DNA from: Marixanthomonas sp002364245
GTDB lineage: Bacteria; Bacteroidota; Bacteroidia; Flavobacteriales; Flavobacteriaceae
Length of the DNA stretch: 64,000 nucleotides
NCBI GenBank assembly: GCA_963973455.1
Contig: CAXAZF010000004.1
Coordinates: 1-64,000, forward strand
Direction of reading: 5' to 3'
In this document: positions 51,064 through 59,526 of the stretch, in pieces
Layout of the letters: each line of letters begins with the position of its first letter
How positions within the stretch are numbered: position 1 is the stretch's first letter
Position numbers and translations under genes: made by a program
The notes under the pieces: generated by a model
The model's input: the letters and a program-made list of their open reading frames with translations, nothing else
Databases searched by the model: none
What the model was told of the DNA's origin: nothing

Positions 51064-51098
51064 AAAATAAATTTATATTTGACCAAAATTAGAACCTC

Positions 51099-52253
51099 AT
51101 GAAGAAAATATTTATACCTTTTTTAATCGTTTTACTATCCTACAATGCCGTTGCCCAAGAAGACGACGCAACAGCACAACGAGTTATAACAACAGGTGTT
51201 CCTTTTTTATTAATATCTGGTGATGCACGTTCAGCAGGTATGGGAGATATTGGTGTAACGACCTCTGCCGATGCTTTTTCGCAGCAGTGGAACCCTGCAA
51301 AATATGCTTTTGCTATTTCTAAACAAGGAATAGGAGTAACATATACACCTTACCTAAGCAAATTGGTAAATGATATTTTTTTAGGAAACATAACTTATTA
51401 CAACAGATTAAACGAACGTAGTGCTGTTGGAGCAAGTTTCCGTTATTTTAGTAATGGTGAAATCGAACTGCGGGAAACGGCAGATCAAGAACCATTATTG
51501 GTTAAACCGAATGAATTAATGTTTGATGTTTCATACTCTCTTCGTTTGAGTGATCGTTTTTCAATGGGTATTGCCGGTCGATATATTCGTTCAGACCTTA
51601 AATTGCAAACAGCGGTTGCCGATGCGAGTGCTGCAAGTAGTTTTGCAGTCGATGTTGCTGGATATTACCAAAGTGAAGAAATACCTTACAACGATTTCGA
51701 TGGTCGATGGAGAGGTGGTTTCAATATTTCTAACATTGGTCCTAAACTTAAATATGACGAAACAGGCCAAGAAAACAACCTGCCAACCAATTTAGCGTTG
51801 GGTGGTGGTTTCGACTTTATTTTGGACGAATACAATAAAATAGGTGTAAGTGCAGAAGTTAATAAATTATTGGTGCCAACACCTAGCGACTCAAATGACG
51901 ATGGTGTAATAGACCGTGAAGATGATTATTACAACGAAAGTTTCTTTAGTGGTATATTCTCTTCTTTCGGAGATGCGCCTGATGGTTTTTCAGAAGAATT
52001 AAAAGAATTTACTTGGGCATTAGGTGCTGAATATTGGTATCAAGATGTATTTGCATTCCGTTTGGGATATTTCAATGAAAGTGAAGATAAAGGATTTAGA
52101 AAATTCCTTTCGTTAGGTGCGGGATTTAAATACACAGCTATTAATATTGATATTTCTTATTTATTCTCAACTTCAAAAGTAAGAAGCCCATTAGAAGGAA
52201 CACTTCGTTTTGGGTTAACATTCAACTTTGGAGACGAGTATGACGAATATTAA
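51099..52253 (+). CDS. porV: type IX secretion outer-membrane protein PorV (LptO)
   Basis: 384 residues. The signal peptide ends AVAQ. A FadL-like barrel that shuttles T9SS cargo from the translocon to PorU. Seen: PFLLISGDARSAGMGDIGV near the mature start, TSADAFSQQWNPAKYAF, GVGASFRYF-like SAVGASFRYFSNGEIELR, and the final strand GTLRFGLTFNFGDEYDEY. It follows porU by 35 bases and precedes cdd by nine, a conserved flavobacterial order. Confidence 0.95.
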   Translation: MKKIFIPFLIVLLSYNAVAQEDDATAQRVITTGVPFLLISGDARSAGMGDIGVTTSADAFSQQWNPAKYAFAISKQGIGVTYTPYLSKLVNDIFLGNITYYNRLNERSAVGASFRYFSNGEIELRETADQEPLLVKPNELMFDVSYSLRLSDRFSMGIAGRYIRSDLKLQTAVADASAASSFAVDVAGYYQSEEIPYNDFDGRWRGGFNISNIGPKLKYDETGQENNLPTNLALGGGFDFILDEYNKIGVSAEVNKLLVPTPSDSNDDGVIDREDDYYNESFFSGIFSSFGDAPDGFSEELKEFTWALGAEYWYQDVFAFRLGYFNESEDKGFRKFLSLGAGFKYTAINIDISYLFSTSKVRSPLEGTLRFGLTFNFGDEYDEY

Positions 52254-52262
52254 TCGTACAAT

Positions 52263-52745
52263 TTGAAAAAACATAAAATTGAAATAAATCTTGAGGTATA
52301 CGATTCTGTTTCAGAATTACCACAAGACATTCAAAAATTAATGAATAAGGCGCAACAAGCACGTGAAGATGCTTATGCGCCTTATTCACGTTTTAAAGTT
52401 GGCGCAGCTTTAGAGTTAGATTCTGGAGAAATAATAATAGGTAACAATCAAGAAAATGCCGCTTTTCCTTCGGGTCTTTGTGCTGAACGTGTAGCGATTT
52501 ATCAGGCTGGTGCAGCCTATCCTAGTGGTTCGATAAAAACCATGGCAATTACAGCTCGTTCTTTACAGCATAAAGTAACAGAGCCTATTCCCCCTTGTGG
52601 TGCCTGCCGTCAAGCCATTGCGGAATACGAAATAAAACAAGAGTCGCCCATTGCGATATATTTTATGGGTGAAACGGGTAAAGTTGCTAAAGCTGCTTCC
52701 ATTGCAGATTTATTGCCGTTGTTATTCGATAAAAGCTATCTGTAA
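52263..52745 (+). CDS. cdd: cytidine deaminase
   Basis: 160 residues. It deaminates cytidine and deoxycytidine in pyrimidine salvage. Zinc site: CAER in FPSGLCAERVAIYQ (Cys and catalytic Glu) and PPCGACRQAIAEY (two Cys). APYSRFKVGAAL is the usual substrate loop. The start is TTG at 52263 (next in-frame ATG is 26 codons later and would cut into the fold). It is nine bases after porV, consistent with co-transcription. Confidence 0.94.
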   Translation: MKKHKIEINLEVYDSVSELPQDIQKLMNKAQQAREDAYAPYSRFKVGAALELDSGEIIIGNNQENAAFPSGLCAERVAIYQAGAAYPSGSIKTMAITARSLQHKVTEPIPPCGACRQAIAEYEIKQESPIAIYFMGETGKVAKAASIADLLPLLFDKSYL

Positions 52746-52775
52746 CATTTAGTACTATTTTAATGTTTCTGTGTT

Positions 52776-52804
52776 TTGTAAAACTTCAGAATATAGTACT
52801 TTTG
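52776..52804 (+). promoter_or_regulatory. Bacteroidota-type promoter for the pdh genes
   Basis: TTG (52776-52778), 18 bases, then TACTTTTG (52797-52804), matching TTG / TAnnTTTG. It is 47 bases before the pdhA ATG and separates the pdh genes from the porU-porV-cdd transcript. Confidence 0.7.
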
Positions 52805-52851
52805 TTAATCGTGTTTTAATTTCCCTATATTGGGAATAGTATAGCAATCCA

Positions 52852-53850
52852 ATGAAAAAAATTACAAAAAAAACATATCTAGACTGGTACGAAAACATGT
52901 TCTTCTGGCGAAAGTTTGAAGACAAGTTAGCTCAAGTTTATATTAAACAAAAAGTTAGAGGTTTCTTACACCTTTACAATGGACAAGAAGCTGTTTTAGC
53001 AGGTGCTTTGCATGCAATGGACTTGAAAAAAGACCGCATGATAACAGCTTATAGAAACCACGTACAACCCATTGGTATGGGCGTAGATCCCAAAAAAGTA
53101 ATGGCCGAATTGTACGGAAAAAAAACAGGAACGTCTCAAGGCTTAGGAGGTTCTATGCACATCTTTTCAAAAGAACATCGCTTTTATGGCGGTCACGGTA
53201 TTGTTGGGGGGCAAATCCCATTAGGTGCCGGGCTAGCTTTTGCAGATAAATACTTTGAACGTGACAATGTAACCCTTACTTATATGGGTGATGGAGCAGT
53301 GCGTCAAGGATCGCTTCACGAAGCATTCAACTTAGCGATGCTTTGGAAATTACCTGTAGTGTTCATCTGTGAAAACAATGGATATGCTATGGGTACATCA
53401 GTAGCCCGTACGGCAAACCATACCGATATCTGGAAACTTGGTTTAGGTTACGAAATGCCTTGTAAGCCTGTTGACGGCATGAAACCCGAAGTAGTTGCCA
53501 AAGAAATGGACGAGGCGATAGATCGTGCCCGTCGTGGTGATGGACCTACTTTTCTTGAAATTAGAACGTATCGATATAGAGGGCATTCCATGAGTGATGC
53601 ACAACACTATCGTACAAAAGAAGAAGTGAAGAAAAAGCAAGAGGAGGATCCAATCTCTTACGTTTTAAACAAAATTTACGAAGAAAAATGGGCGACAGAA
53701 GATGATATTAAAAAAGTAAACAAACGTGTTAAGGATTTGGTTAAAGAATGTGAGCAATTTGCTGAAGATTCAGATTACCCAGATAAAAACGTAATGTACG
53801 ATACAGTTTACGAACAAGAAGACTACCCTTTTTTACCACATAAATTATAA
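52852..53850 (+). CDS. pdhA: pyruvate dehydrogenase E1 component, alpha subunit
   Basis: 332 residues. Thiamine-diphosphate enzyme that decarboxylates pyruvate. Seen: FHRLYNGQEA-like FLHLYNGQEAVLAGAL, YRNHVQPIGMG, GKKTGTSQGLGGSMHIF, the ThDP motif GDGAVRQGSLHEAFNLAMLW ending in ENNGYAMGTSV, and RTYRYRGHSMSDAQHYR with phosphorylation-loop-like sequence. The partner E1 beta gene is not in this window. It is followed by the E2 gene after three bases. Confidence 0.95.
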   Translation: MKKITKKTYLDWYENMFFWRKFEDKLAQVYIKQKVRGFLHLYNGQEAVLAGALHAMDLKKDRMITAYRNHVQPIGMGVDPKKVMAELYGKKTGTSQGLGGSMHIFSKEHRFYGGHGIVGGQIPLGAGLAFADKYFERDNVTLTYMGDGAVRQGSLHEAFNLAMLWKLPVVFICENNGYAMGTSVARTANHTDIWKLGLGYEMPCKPVDGMKPEVVAKEMDEAIDRARRGDGPTFLEIRTYRYRGHSMSDAQHYRTKEEVKKKQEEDPISYVLNKIYEEKWATEDDIKKVNKRVKDLVKECEQFAEDSDYPDKNVMYDTVYEQEDYPFLPHKL

Positions 53851-53853
53851 ACT

Positions 53854-55581
53854 ATGGCAGAAGTAATCAACATGCCGCGCTTGAGCGACACTATGGAAGA
53901 AGGAACCGTAGCAAAGTGGCTCGTTAGCAAAGGTGATAAAGTAGAAGAAGGCGATATTTTAGCTGAAATTGAAACCGACAAAGCCACAATGGAATTTGAA
54001 TCCTTTTACGAAGGGACCTTATTACATATTGGTATTGAAGAAGGGGAAACTGCCGAGGTGGACAAATTACTTGCCATTATAGGCGAAGAAGGTGAAGATA
54101 TTTCCGATTTGATAAATGGAGGCGGAGATTCTAAAGATGAGTCTGATGATGCTTCGGAAGAAGATGATGAGAAATTAAAGGATGAAGACTCTGAAGACAA
54201 AAAAGATTCACAAAAAAAGGACAATGAAGATTCAGAAGAGAATGAATCTGGTGATGATAGTTCTAGTAATTCCGAAGTGCCAGAAGGTGTTGAGGTAATT
54301 ACCATGCCACGCCTTAGTGACACCATGGAAGAAGGAACGGTTGCCACCTGGTTGAAGCAGGAAGGCGATTCTATTGAAGAAGGCGATATTTTAGCTGAAA
54401 TTGAAACCGACAAAGCCACGATGGAATTTGAGTCGTTCTATTCAGGAACCTTACTTAAAATTGGAATAGAAGAAGGCGATACTGCCAAAGTTGATTCATT
54501 ATTGGCAATTGTTGGTCCAGAAGGAACCGATGTTTCCGAAGTGATGAAAAACTTCAAAAAAGGTGGTGGTTCTTCAAAAGACAAGAAAAAAGAAACAAAA
54601 AGTAACGATGCTTCAACGTCTAAAGGTAAATCTGAAGACAAAAAGGAAAAAGCTTCTAAAGATGCATCTAAAGACAAATCTGAAGAGAAATCAAAGTCTT
54701 CAGATAAAAAACAATCAGGTCAGGCTACCAAAGACGATGGACGTATTTTCGTTTCCCCGTTAGCTAAAAAGCTGGCAGAAGAAAAAGGAATAAATCTTAG
54801 TCAAGTTCAAGGTAGTGGTGATAACGGCCGTATCGTAAAAAAAGATATAGAAAATTACCAGCCAGGAGTTGGAGCACAAGCTTACACGCCAGTTGGGCAA
54901 GAAGAATTTGAAGAGGTTAAAAACTCTCAAATGCGTAAAACGATTGCTAAGCGATTGGGTGAATCTAAGTTTACAGCACCACATTATTACTTAACAGTTG
55001 AGCTGGATATGGACAACGCTATTTCAGCACGAACTGCGATAAATAGTGATCCAGATGTGAAAATATCATACAACGATATGATTATTAAAGCTTGTGCAAT
55101 GGCTTTAAGAAAGCATCCACAAGTAAATACACAATGGCATGGCGATACAACTAAAATTGCTAAGCACATCCATGTGGGAGTTGCGGTGGCAGTTGATGAA
55201 GGGTTATTAGTTCCGGTGCTTAAGTTCGCAGATCAAATGAGTTTTTCTCAAATTGGCGCCAATGTAAAAGAATTGGCTGGTAAAGCACGAAACAAGAAAA
55301 TAAGCCCAGACGAAATGCAAGGAAGTACCTTTACGGTTTCTAACTTGGGTATGTTTGGTATAAAAGAATTTACTTCGATTATCAATCAACCTAACTCTGC
55401 TATTCTATCTGTTGGAGCAATTGTGCAAAAACCAGTGGTTAAAAACGGAGCGATTGCAGTGGGTAATACGATGACTGTTACTTTAGCGTGTGATCACCGT
55501 ACCGTTGATGGTGCTACAGGAGCTAAATTTTTAGAAACGGTTAGAAAGTACATCGAGAACCCGGTTACAATGTTTGTATAA
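53854..55581 (+). CDS. pdhC: pyruvate dehydrogenase E2, dihydrolipoamide acetyltransferase, two lipoyl domains
   Basis: 575 residues. Two lipoyl domains, at about 2-78 and 148-225, each with the lipoylated lysine in ETDKATMEFE. A peripheral subunit-binding domain follows (~292-330, SPLAKKLAEEKGINLSQVQG). The acetyltransferase core (~350-575) has DHRTVDGATGAKFL. The linkers are unusual: the first is Asp/Glu/Ser/Lys-rich, the second Lys/Ser-rich, with almost no Ala or Pro. A 44-base stretch is identical in both lipoyl regions. LipB encoded at 18241 is the predicted source of lipoyl precursors. Confidence 0.95.
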   Translation: MAEVINMPRLSDTMEEGTVAKWLVSKGDKVEEGDILAEIETDKATMEFESFYEGTLLHIGIEEGETAEVDKLLAIIGEEGEDISDLINGGGDSKDESDDASEEDDEKLKDEDSEDKKDSQKKDNEDSEENESGDDSSSNSEVPEGVEVITMPRLSDTMEEGTVATWLKQEGDSIEEGDILAEIETDKATMEFESFYSGTLLKIGIEEGDTAKVDSLLAIVGPEGTDVSEVMKNFKKGGGSSKDKKKETKSNDASTSKGKSEDKKEKASKDASKDKSEEKSKSSDKKQSGQATKDDGRIFVSPLAKKLAEEKGINLSQVQGSGDNGRIVKKDIENYQPGVGAQAYTPVGQEEFEEVKNSQMRKTIAKRLGESKFTAPHYYLTVELDMDNAISARTAINSDPDVKISYNDMIIKACAMALRKHPQVNTQWHGDTTKIAKHIHVGVAVAVDEGLLVPVLKFADQMSFSQIGANVKELAGKARNKKISPDEMQGSTFTVSNLGMFGIKEFTSIINQPNSAILSVGAIVQKPVVKNGAIAVGNTMTVTLACDHRTVDGATGAKFLETVRKYIENPVTMFV

Positions 55582-55604
55582 ATACAACATATTAAATGAA
55601 TTGT

Positions 55605-55643
55605 AAATCCCGCTGTGTTCCACTTGAGAAGACAGCGGGATTT
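55605..55643 (+). terminator. terminator of the pdh genes
   Basis: AAATCCCGCTGT (55605-55616) pairs perfectly with ACAGCGGGATTT (55632-55643), with a 15-base loop and GTTT following. It lies 24 bases past the E2 stop. Confidence 0.82.
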
Positions 55644-55659
55644 GTTTATATTTAAAACT

Positions 55660-56346
55660 ATGAATAAGAAAAATATAATTGTTACAGGTACCAGTAGAGG
55701 AATAGGCTATCAAATGGTACCCATCTTAGCCGATGCTGGCCACAATGTGTTAGCATTATCTAGAAACGATGTGCCTATTTCAGGACTGGATATTTCAAAC
55801 TGTCATTGCTTTCCATGTGATATAACTGACTCAAGTGATATTGAAAAAGTTTCCGAATTTGTAAAAGAAAAGTGGCAACACGTAGATATACTGATTAATA
55901 ATTCAGGGTACATTGTAAACAAGCCCTTTCAAAAGCTTTCTCAAGCAGACTTTAAGGATGCCTACGAGGTAAATGTTTTTGGATTGGCCGCCATCACGCA
56001 AGCTGTGCTTCCATTTATGAAAAAAAACGGTCACGTAGTAAATATTAGTAGTATGGGCGGAATACAAGGGAGTATGAAATTTCCTGGTCTTGCTGCTTAC
56101 AGCAGTAGTAAGGGTGCGGTATTGACGTTAACTGAAGTTTTAGCTGAAGAATATAAAGAAAACGGACCTTCGTTTAATGCGTTGGCTTTGGGGGCGGTAC
56201 AAACTGAAATGTTAGAAGAAGCATTTCCAGGTTATAAAGCACCACTTTCAGCTGAAGAAATGGCAGAATATATTGTGGATTTTGCACTTACCGGGAACAT
56301 CTATTACAATGGAAAAATCCTTCAGGTTTCCAATTCAACGCCTTAA
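55660..56346 (+). CDS. short-chain dehydrogenase/reductase (SDR)
   Basis: 228 residues from the ATG at 55660; an upstream in-frame ATG at 55615 lies inside the pdh terminator and adds nothing family-like. Seen: TGTSRGIG (NAD(P) glycine motif), NNSG, SSMGG (catalytic Ser region) and YSSSKGA (catalytic Tyr and Lys). Substrate unknown. It is followed by the SprT-like gene after three bases, so they form a unit with the guanylyltransferase and DUF389 genes. Confidence 0.92.
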   Translation: MNKKNIIVTGTSRGIGYQMVPILADAGHNVLALSRNDVPISGLDISNCHCFPCDITDSSDIEKVSEFVKEKWQHVDILINNSGYIVNKPFQKLSQADFKDAYEVNVFGLAAITQAVLPFMKKNGHVVNISSMGGIQGSMKFPGLAAYSSSKGAVLTLTEVLAEEYKENGPSFNALALGAVQTEMLEEAFPGYKAPLSAEEMAEYIVDFALTGNIYYNGKILQVSNSTP

Positions 56347-56349
56347 TTC

Positions 56350-56946
56350 ATGGAGCAAGTCCTTGAGAAATATATTCCTAAAGCATCGGTTATACCTGTT
56401 TTTGAGTTAATAAAAGCCAACAATGTTCATTTAAAGATAGTGAACGAGCGGGTTACCCGCCATGGCGATTATCGAAAAATGCCAACGGGACAGCATCAAA
56501 TCACTGTAAACGCTAATCTTAATGCGTATCGGTTTTTAATCACCTTAGTTCACGAGATTGCCCATTTGGTCGCCTTTCAAAAATATGGAAGAACCATTAA
56601 ACCGCATGGAGTGGAATGGAAGCGGACATTTCAGCAATTAATGTTGCCGTTTATCCGTCCGGAAGTATTCCCTAATCAATTGTTGCCACTGTTGGCCAAT
56701 CACTTTAAAAACCCGAGAGCGAGTAGTGATACCGATGCCAAATTATCGATAGCATTAAAACAATTTGACCCACCAAACGATAAAAACTATATATTTGAAA
56801 TACCTTTTGGAGCACATTTTCGGCTTTACAATGGGAAAATTTTTAAACGCGGTAACAAACGTGTAAAACGATACGAATGCCTTGAAGTTGCAACTGGAAA
56901 AGTGTATTTGTTTAACCCAAATGCGGAAGTGGAATTTTTAAAATAA
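56350..56946 (+). CDS. SprT-like zinc metallopeptidase domain protein
   Basis: 198 residues. The SprT-like site HEIAHLVAFQKYG gives HExxH, and the later His in PHGVEWKRTF is the usual third ligand. SprT-like domains occur in eukaryotic SPRTN and in bacterial SprT/YhbO-like proteins; bacterial roles are poorly known. The C-terminal part has NGKIFKRGNKRVKRYECLEVATGKVYLF, a small beta region often a zinc-ribbon in SprT, but no Cys pairs are visible. It is three bases after the SDR gene. Confidence 0.88.
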   Translation: MEQVLEKYIPKASVIPVFELIKANNVHLKIVNERVTRHGDYRKMPTGQHQITVNANLNAYRFLITLVHEIAHLVAFQKYGRTIKPHGVEWKRTFQQLMLPFIRPEVFPNQLLPLLANHFKNPRASSDTDAKLSIALKQFDPPNDKNYIFEIPFGAHFRLYNGKIFKRGNKRVKRYECLEVATGKVYLFNPNAEVEFLK

Positions 56947-56952
56947 AAAAGA

Positions 56953-58032
56953 ATGAACAAGGATTACTATGCAGTAATAATGGCTGGCGGAATTGGTTCA
57001 CGGTTTTGGCCGGTAAGTACGACTAATTTGCCAAAACAGTTTCACGATATGTTGGGCACAGGGCAAACGTTGCTTCAAAAAACGTTTTCTAGGCTAAATA
57101 AAATGATTCCTTCAGAAAATATTTTAGTCCTTACCAATGAGCGTTATTTACAATTAACATTAAAACAATTACCGCAAATAGAAGAAAATCAGGTGGTTTT
57201 AGAACCTGCCATGCGCAATACAGCACCGTGTATTTTACTTTCTGCTTTAAAAATAAAGAAACAAAACCCGAATGCTTTAATGTTGGTCGCACCAAGTGAT
57301 CATTGGATTGAAGATGAAGATGCGTTTTTAGAGGACGTTCAAATATGTTTTGATGCATGCCAACGGGAAGATTACTTAATGACTTTGGGTATAAAACCTA
57401 CCTTTCCTAATACAGGCTATGGATATATTGAAGCTGAAAAGAAAGAGAATTCAGTTATCAAAAAAGTAAAACAATTTCGTGAAAAGCCAGATTACGAAAC
57501 CGCAAAACAATTTTTAGCGGAAGGCAATTTTATGTGGAATGCAGGTATTTTTTTATGGAGCGTAGCAAGTATTTCAGAAGCTTTTGAAGAAAACAACCCA
57601 GTGATGCATGCACTGTTTTCTGAAGGGATACCAGCGTATAACACTTCAGAAGAAAAAGAATTTATTGCCAAAAATTATGAAAAGGCTGAAAACATATCCA
57701 TTGATTACGCCATTATGGAAAAAGCGGATAACGTGTATGTGAAAAAAGCTTCATTTGATTGGAACGATCTGGGAACCTGGGGTGCTTTACATGATAAAAT
57801 GGAAAAGGATTCTCAAGAAAATGCTGTGGTTCGAGCTATTCCATATATGAAAGATTCACATGGAAATATGGTTTATTCAGCTTCGAAAAAGCTCGTTGTA
57901 GTTGATGGAATAGATGATTACATAATTGTAGATAGGGATGATGTGTTGTTGATTTACCCAAAGAAAAAAGAACAAGATATCAAAACATTACTTGCCGAGG
58001 TTAAAGAAAACTTCGGAAAAAAATATACTTAA
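56953..58032 (+). CDS. manC: mannose-1-phosphate guanylyltransferase
   Basis: 359 residues. It makes GDP-mannose from mannose-1-phosphate and GTP for polysaccharide or glycoprotein synthesis. Seen: MAGGIGSRFWPVSTTNLPKQF at the N-terminus (nucleotide loop), APSDHWIEDEDAFL, GYGYIEAEKKENS, FREKPDYETAKQFL, FMWNAGIFLW, DWNDLGTWGALHDK. The isomerase domain found in some bifunctional enzymes is absent. The next gene begins directly after its stop codon. Confidence 0.92.
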   Translation: MNKDYYAVIMAGGIGSRFWPVSTTNLPKQFHDMLGTGQTLLQKTFSRLNKMIPSENILVLTNERYLQLTLKQLPQIEENQVVLEPAMRNTAPCILLSALKIKKQNPNALMLVAPSDHWIEDEDAFLEDVQICFDACQREDYLMTLGIKPTFPNTGYGYIEAEKKENSVIKKVKQFREKPDYETAKQFLAEGNFMWNAGIFLWSVASISEAFEENNPVMHALFSEGIPAYNTSEEKEFIAKNYEKAENISIDYAIMEKADNVYVKKASFDWNDLGTWGALHDKMEKDSQENAVVRAIPYMKDSHGNMVYSASKKLVVVDGIDDYIIVDRDDVLLIYPKKKEQDIKTLLAEVKENFGKKYT

Positions 58033-59469
58033 ATGAGCGAGCAGCAAAACAACGACAAGGTTCACGTTACGCCCAACGATGAAGAGTTTGAAAAAGTAAA
58101 ATTAAATACTTGGGAAAGTATTAAAAAATTCTTTAAAGAACTGTTTGATATCCGGTCCGATAGTGACCGAGATGCTACGATTGATGCGGTTAAAAAGGAT
58201 ATTCCGTTCAAAGGTCACACCGCTTGGATTTTAATATTCTCCATATTTGTTGCCTCTATTGGTCTAAATGTTAGTAGTACCGCAGTTGTAATTGGTGCGA
58301 TGTTAATTTCGCCATTAATGGGTCCTATTGTTGGTATTGGACTTTCCGTGGCAATTAATGATGTGGAAACCCTGCGACGCTCTCTTGTTAATCTAGGGAT
58401 TATGGTCTTTTTAAGTGTGTTGACCGCTTATTTATATTTTGAGCTATCACCCTTAACTGAAGAAACCCCAGAACTTGTAGCACGTACCTACCCTACAATT
58501 TTAGATGTTTTAGTGGCTATATTTGGTGGTTTGGGGCTTATTATTGCTAAGACTAAGAGTGGTACTATTGCCAGTGTTATTTTTGGTGTAGCTATTGCCA
58601 CGGCTCTTATGCCTCCTTTATGTACCGTGGGGTATGGATTGGCTATTGGTAATTTTCAATATGCAGGAGGTGCGTTATATTTATTCTCAATTAATGCGGT
58701 TTTTATTGCGCTTTCCACTTTTATTGTATCTAAATTATTACGTTTTCCCTTAGTGCGTTACGCAAACTCCAAACGAAGAAGACGTACTGCCCAAATTGCT
58801 TCATTGATAGCTTTAATTGTTATGGTGCCCAGTGTTATTTTGTTCATTAACCTATTGGACCAACAGCTTTTTGAAAATAAAACGAAAGAATTTATAAAAA
58901 ATGAAGTAAAATATGAAGGGACTGAAATTGTAAAGTTTACTCAAGATTTTAAAACAAAAGATATTGAGGTGTACCTCATTGGAAGACCTGTGCCACAACC
59001 CACAATAAACGAATGGTTGTCAAAAATGGATGAAACCGAAATGTTACAAGATGCAAACCTTCGTATATACCAAGGAACGGATCAAAGCGGGGAGTTAGCT
59101 GAAAAACTTTCCAGTGATGTTAAAGCAGGGATCTTGGAAGATTTATATGTTAAGAATGAACAGGCAATTCAAGATAAAAATAGCCGTATCGATTTTCTGG
59201 AAAACGAGATTGCAAAATTGCGGGTCAAGGATGTTCCTTTTGAAGAGTTAAGTAAAGAAGTAAAAGCTATTTATAAAGACATGGAGCAGTTTTCTTTTTC
59301 ACGAAGGGTTACCACTAATTTTACCAAAACCGATACCTTACCTGTTGTTTATGTTTCGTGGGCAAAAAATGTTTCCTCAAAAGAAAAAGTAGAAAAAAAC
59401 AAAGCACTTTTTGATTGGTTAAAAATTAAAATGAAAGTTGATACTTTGTTGGTGCAGGAAACTCCATAA
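58033..59469 (+). CDS. DUF389 family membrane protein
   Basis: 478 residues. The DUF389 membrane domain lies at ~65-280 with GLNVSSTAVVIGAMLISPLMGPIVGIG and ALMPPLCTVGYGLA. The C-terminal ~190 residues are soluble and charged (EDLYVKNEQAIQDKNSRIDFLENEIAKL), perhaps coiled coil. Function is unknown; the family is often grouped with hypothetical hydrophobic proteins and some are linked to ion or stress responses. No space separates it from the upstream guanylyltransferase gene. Confidence 0.9.
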   Translation: MSEQQNNDKVHVTPNDEEFEKVKLNTWESIKKFFKELFDIRSDSDRDATIDAVKKDIPFKGHTAWILIFSIFVASIGLNVSSTAVVIGAMLISPLMGPIVGIGLSVAINDVETLRRSLVNLGIMVFLSVLTAYLYFELSPLTEETPELVARTYPTILDVLVAIFGGLGLIIAKTKSGTIASVIFGVAIATALMPPLCTVGYGLAIGNFQYAGGALYLFSINAVFIALSTFIVSKLLRFPLVRYANSKRRRRTAQIASLIALIVMVPSVILFINLLDQQLFENKTKEFIKNEVKYEGTEIVKFTQDFKTKDIEVYLIGRPVPQPTINEWLSKMDETEMLQDANLRIYQGTDQSGELAEKLSSDVKAGILEDLYVKNEQAIQDKNSRIDFLENEIAKLRVKDVPFEELSKEVKAIYKDMEQFSFSRRVTTNFTKTDTLPVVYVSWAKNVSSKEKVEKNKALFDWLKIKMKVDTLLVQETP

Positions 59470-59473
59470 AAAA

Positions 59474-59504
59474 AGCATCCCTAATAGTTTAATATCGGGA
59501 TGCT
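59474..59504. terminator. bidirectional terminator
   Basis: AGCATCCC (59474-59481) pairs with GGGATGCT (59497-59504). An A run before it gives a minus-strand T tail. It lies between the convergent DUF389 and VCBS-protein genes. Confidence 0.75.
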
Positions 59505-59526
59505 CAACATTTATAAAAAACTATTT

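Noticed and set aside
54006..54677. Long minus-strand frames opposite the E2 linkers
   Set aside because: They are Ser/Leu-rich mirror frames of the acidic and Lys-rich linkers, without a start context or homologue-like motifs.
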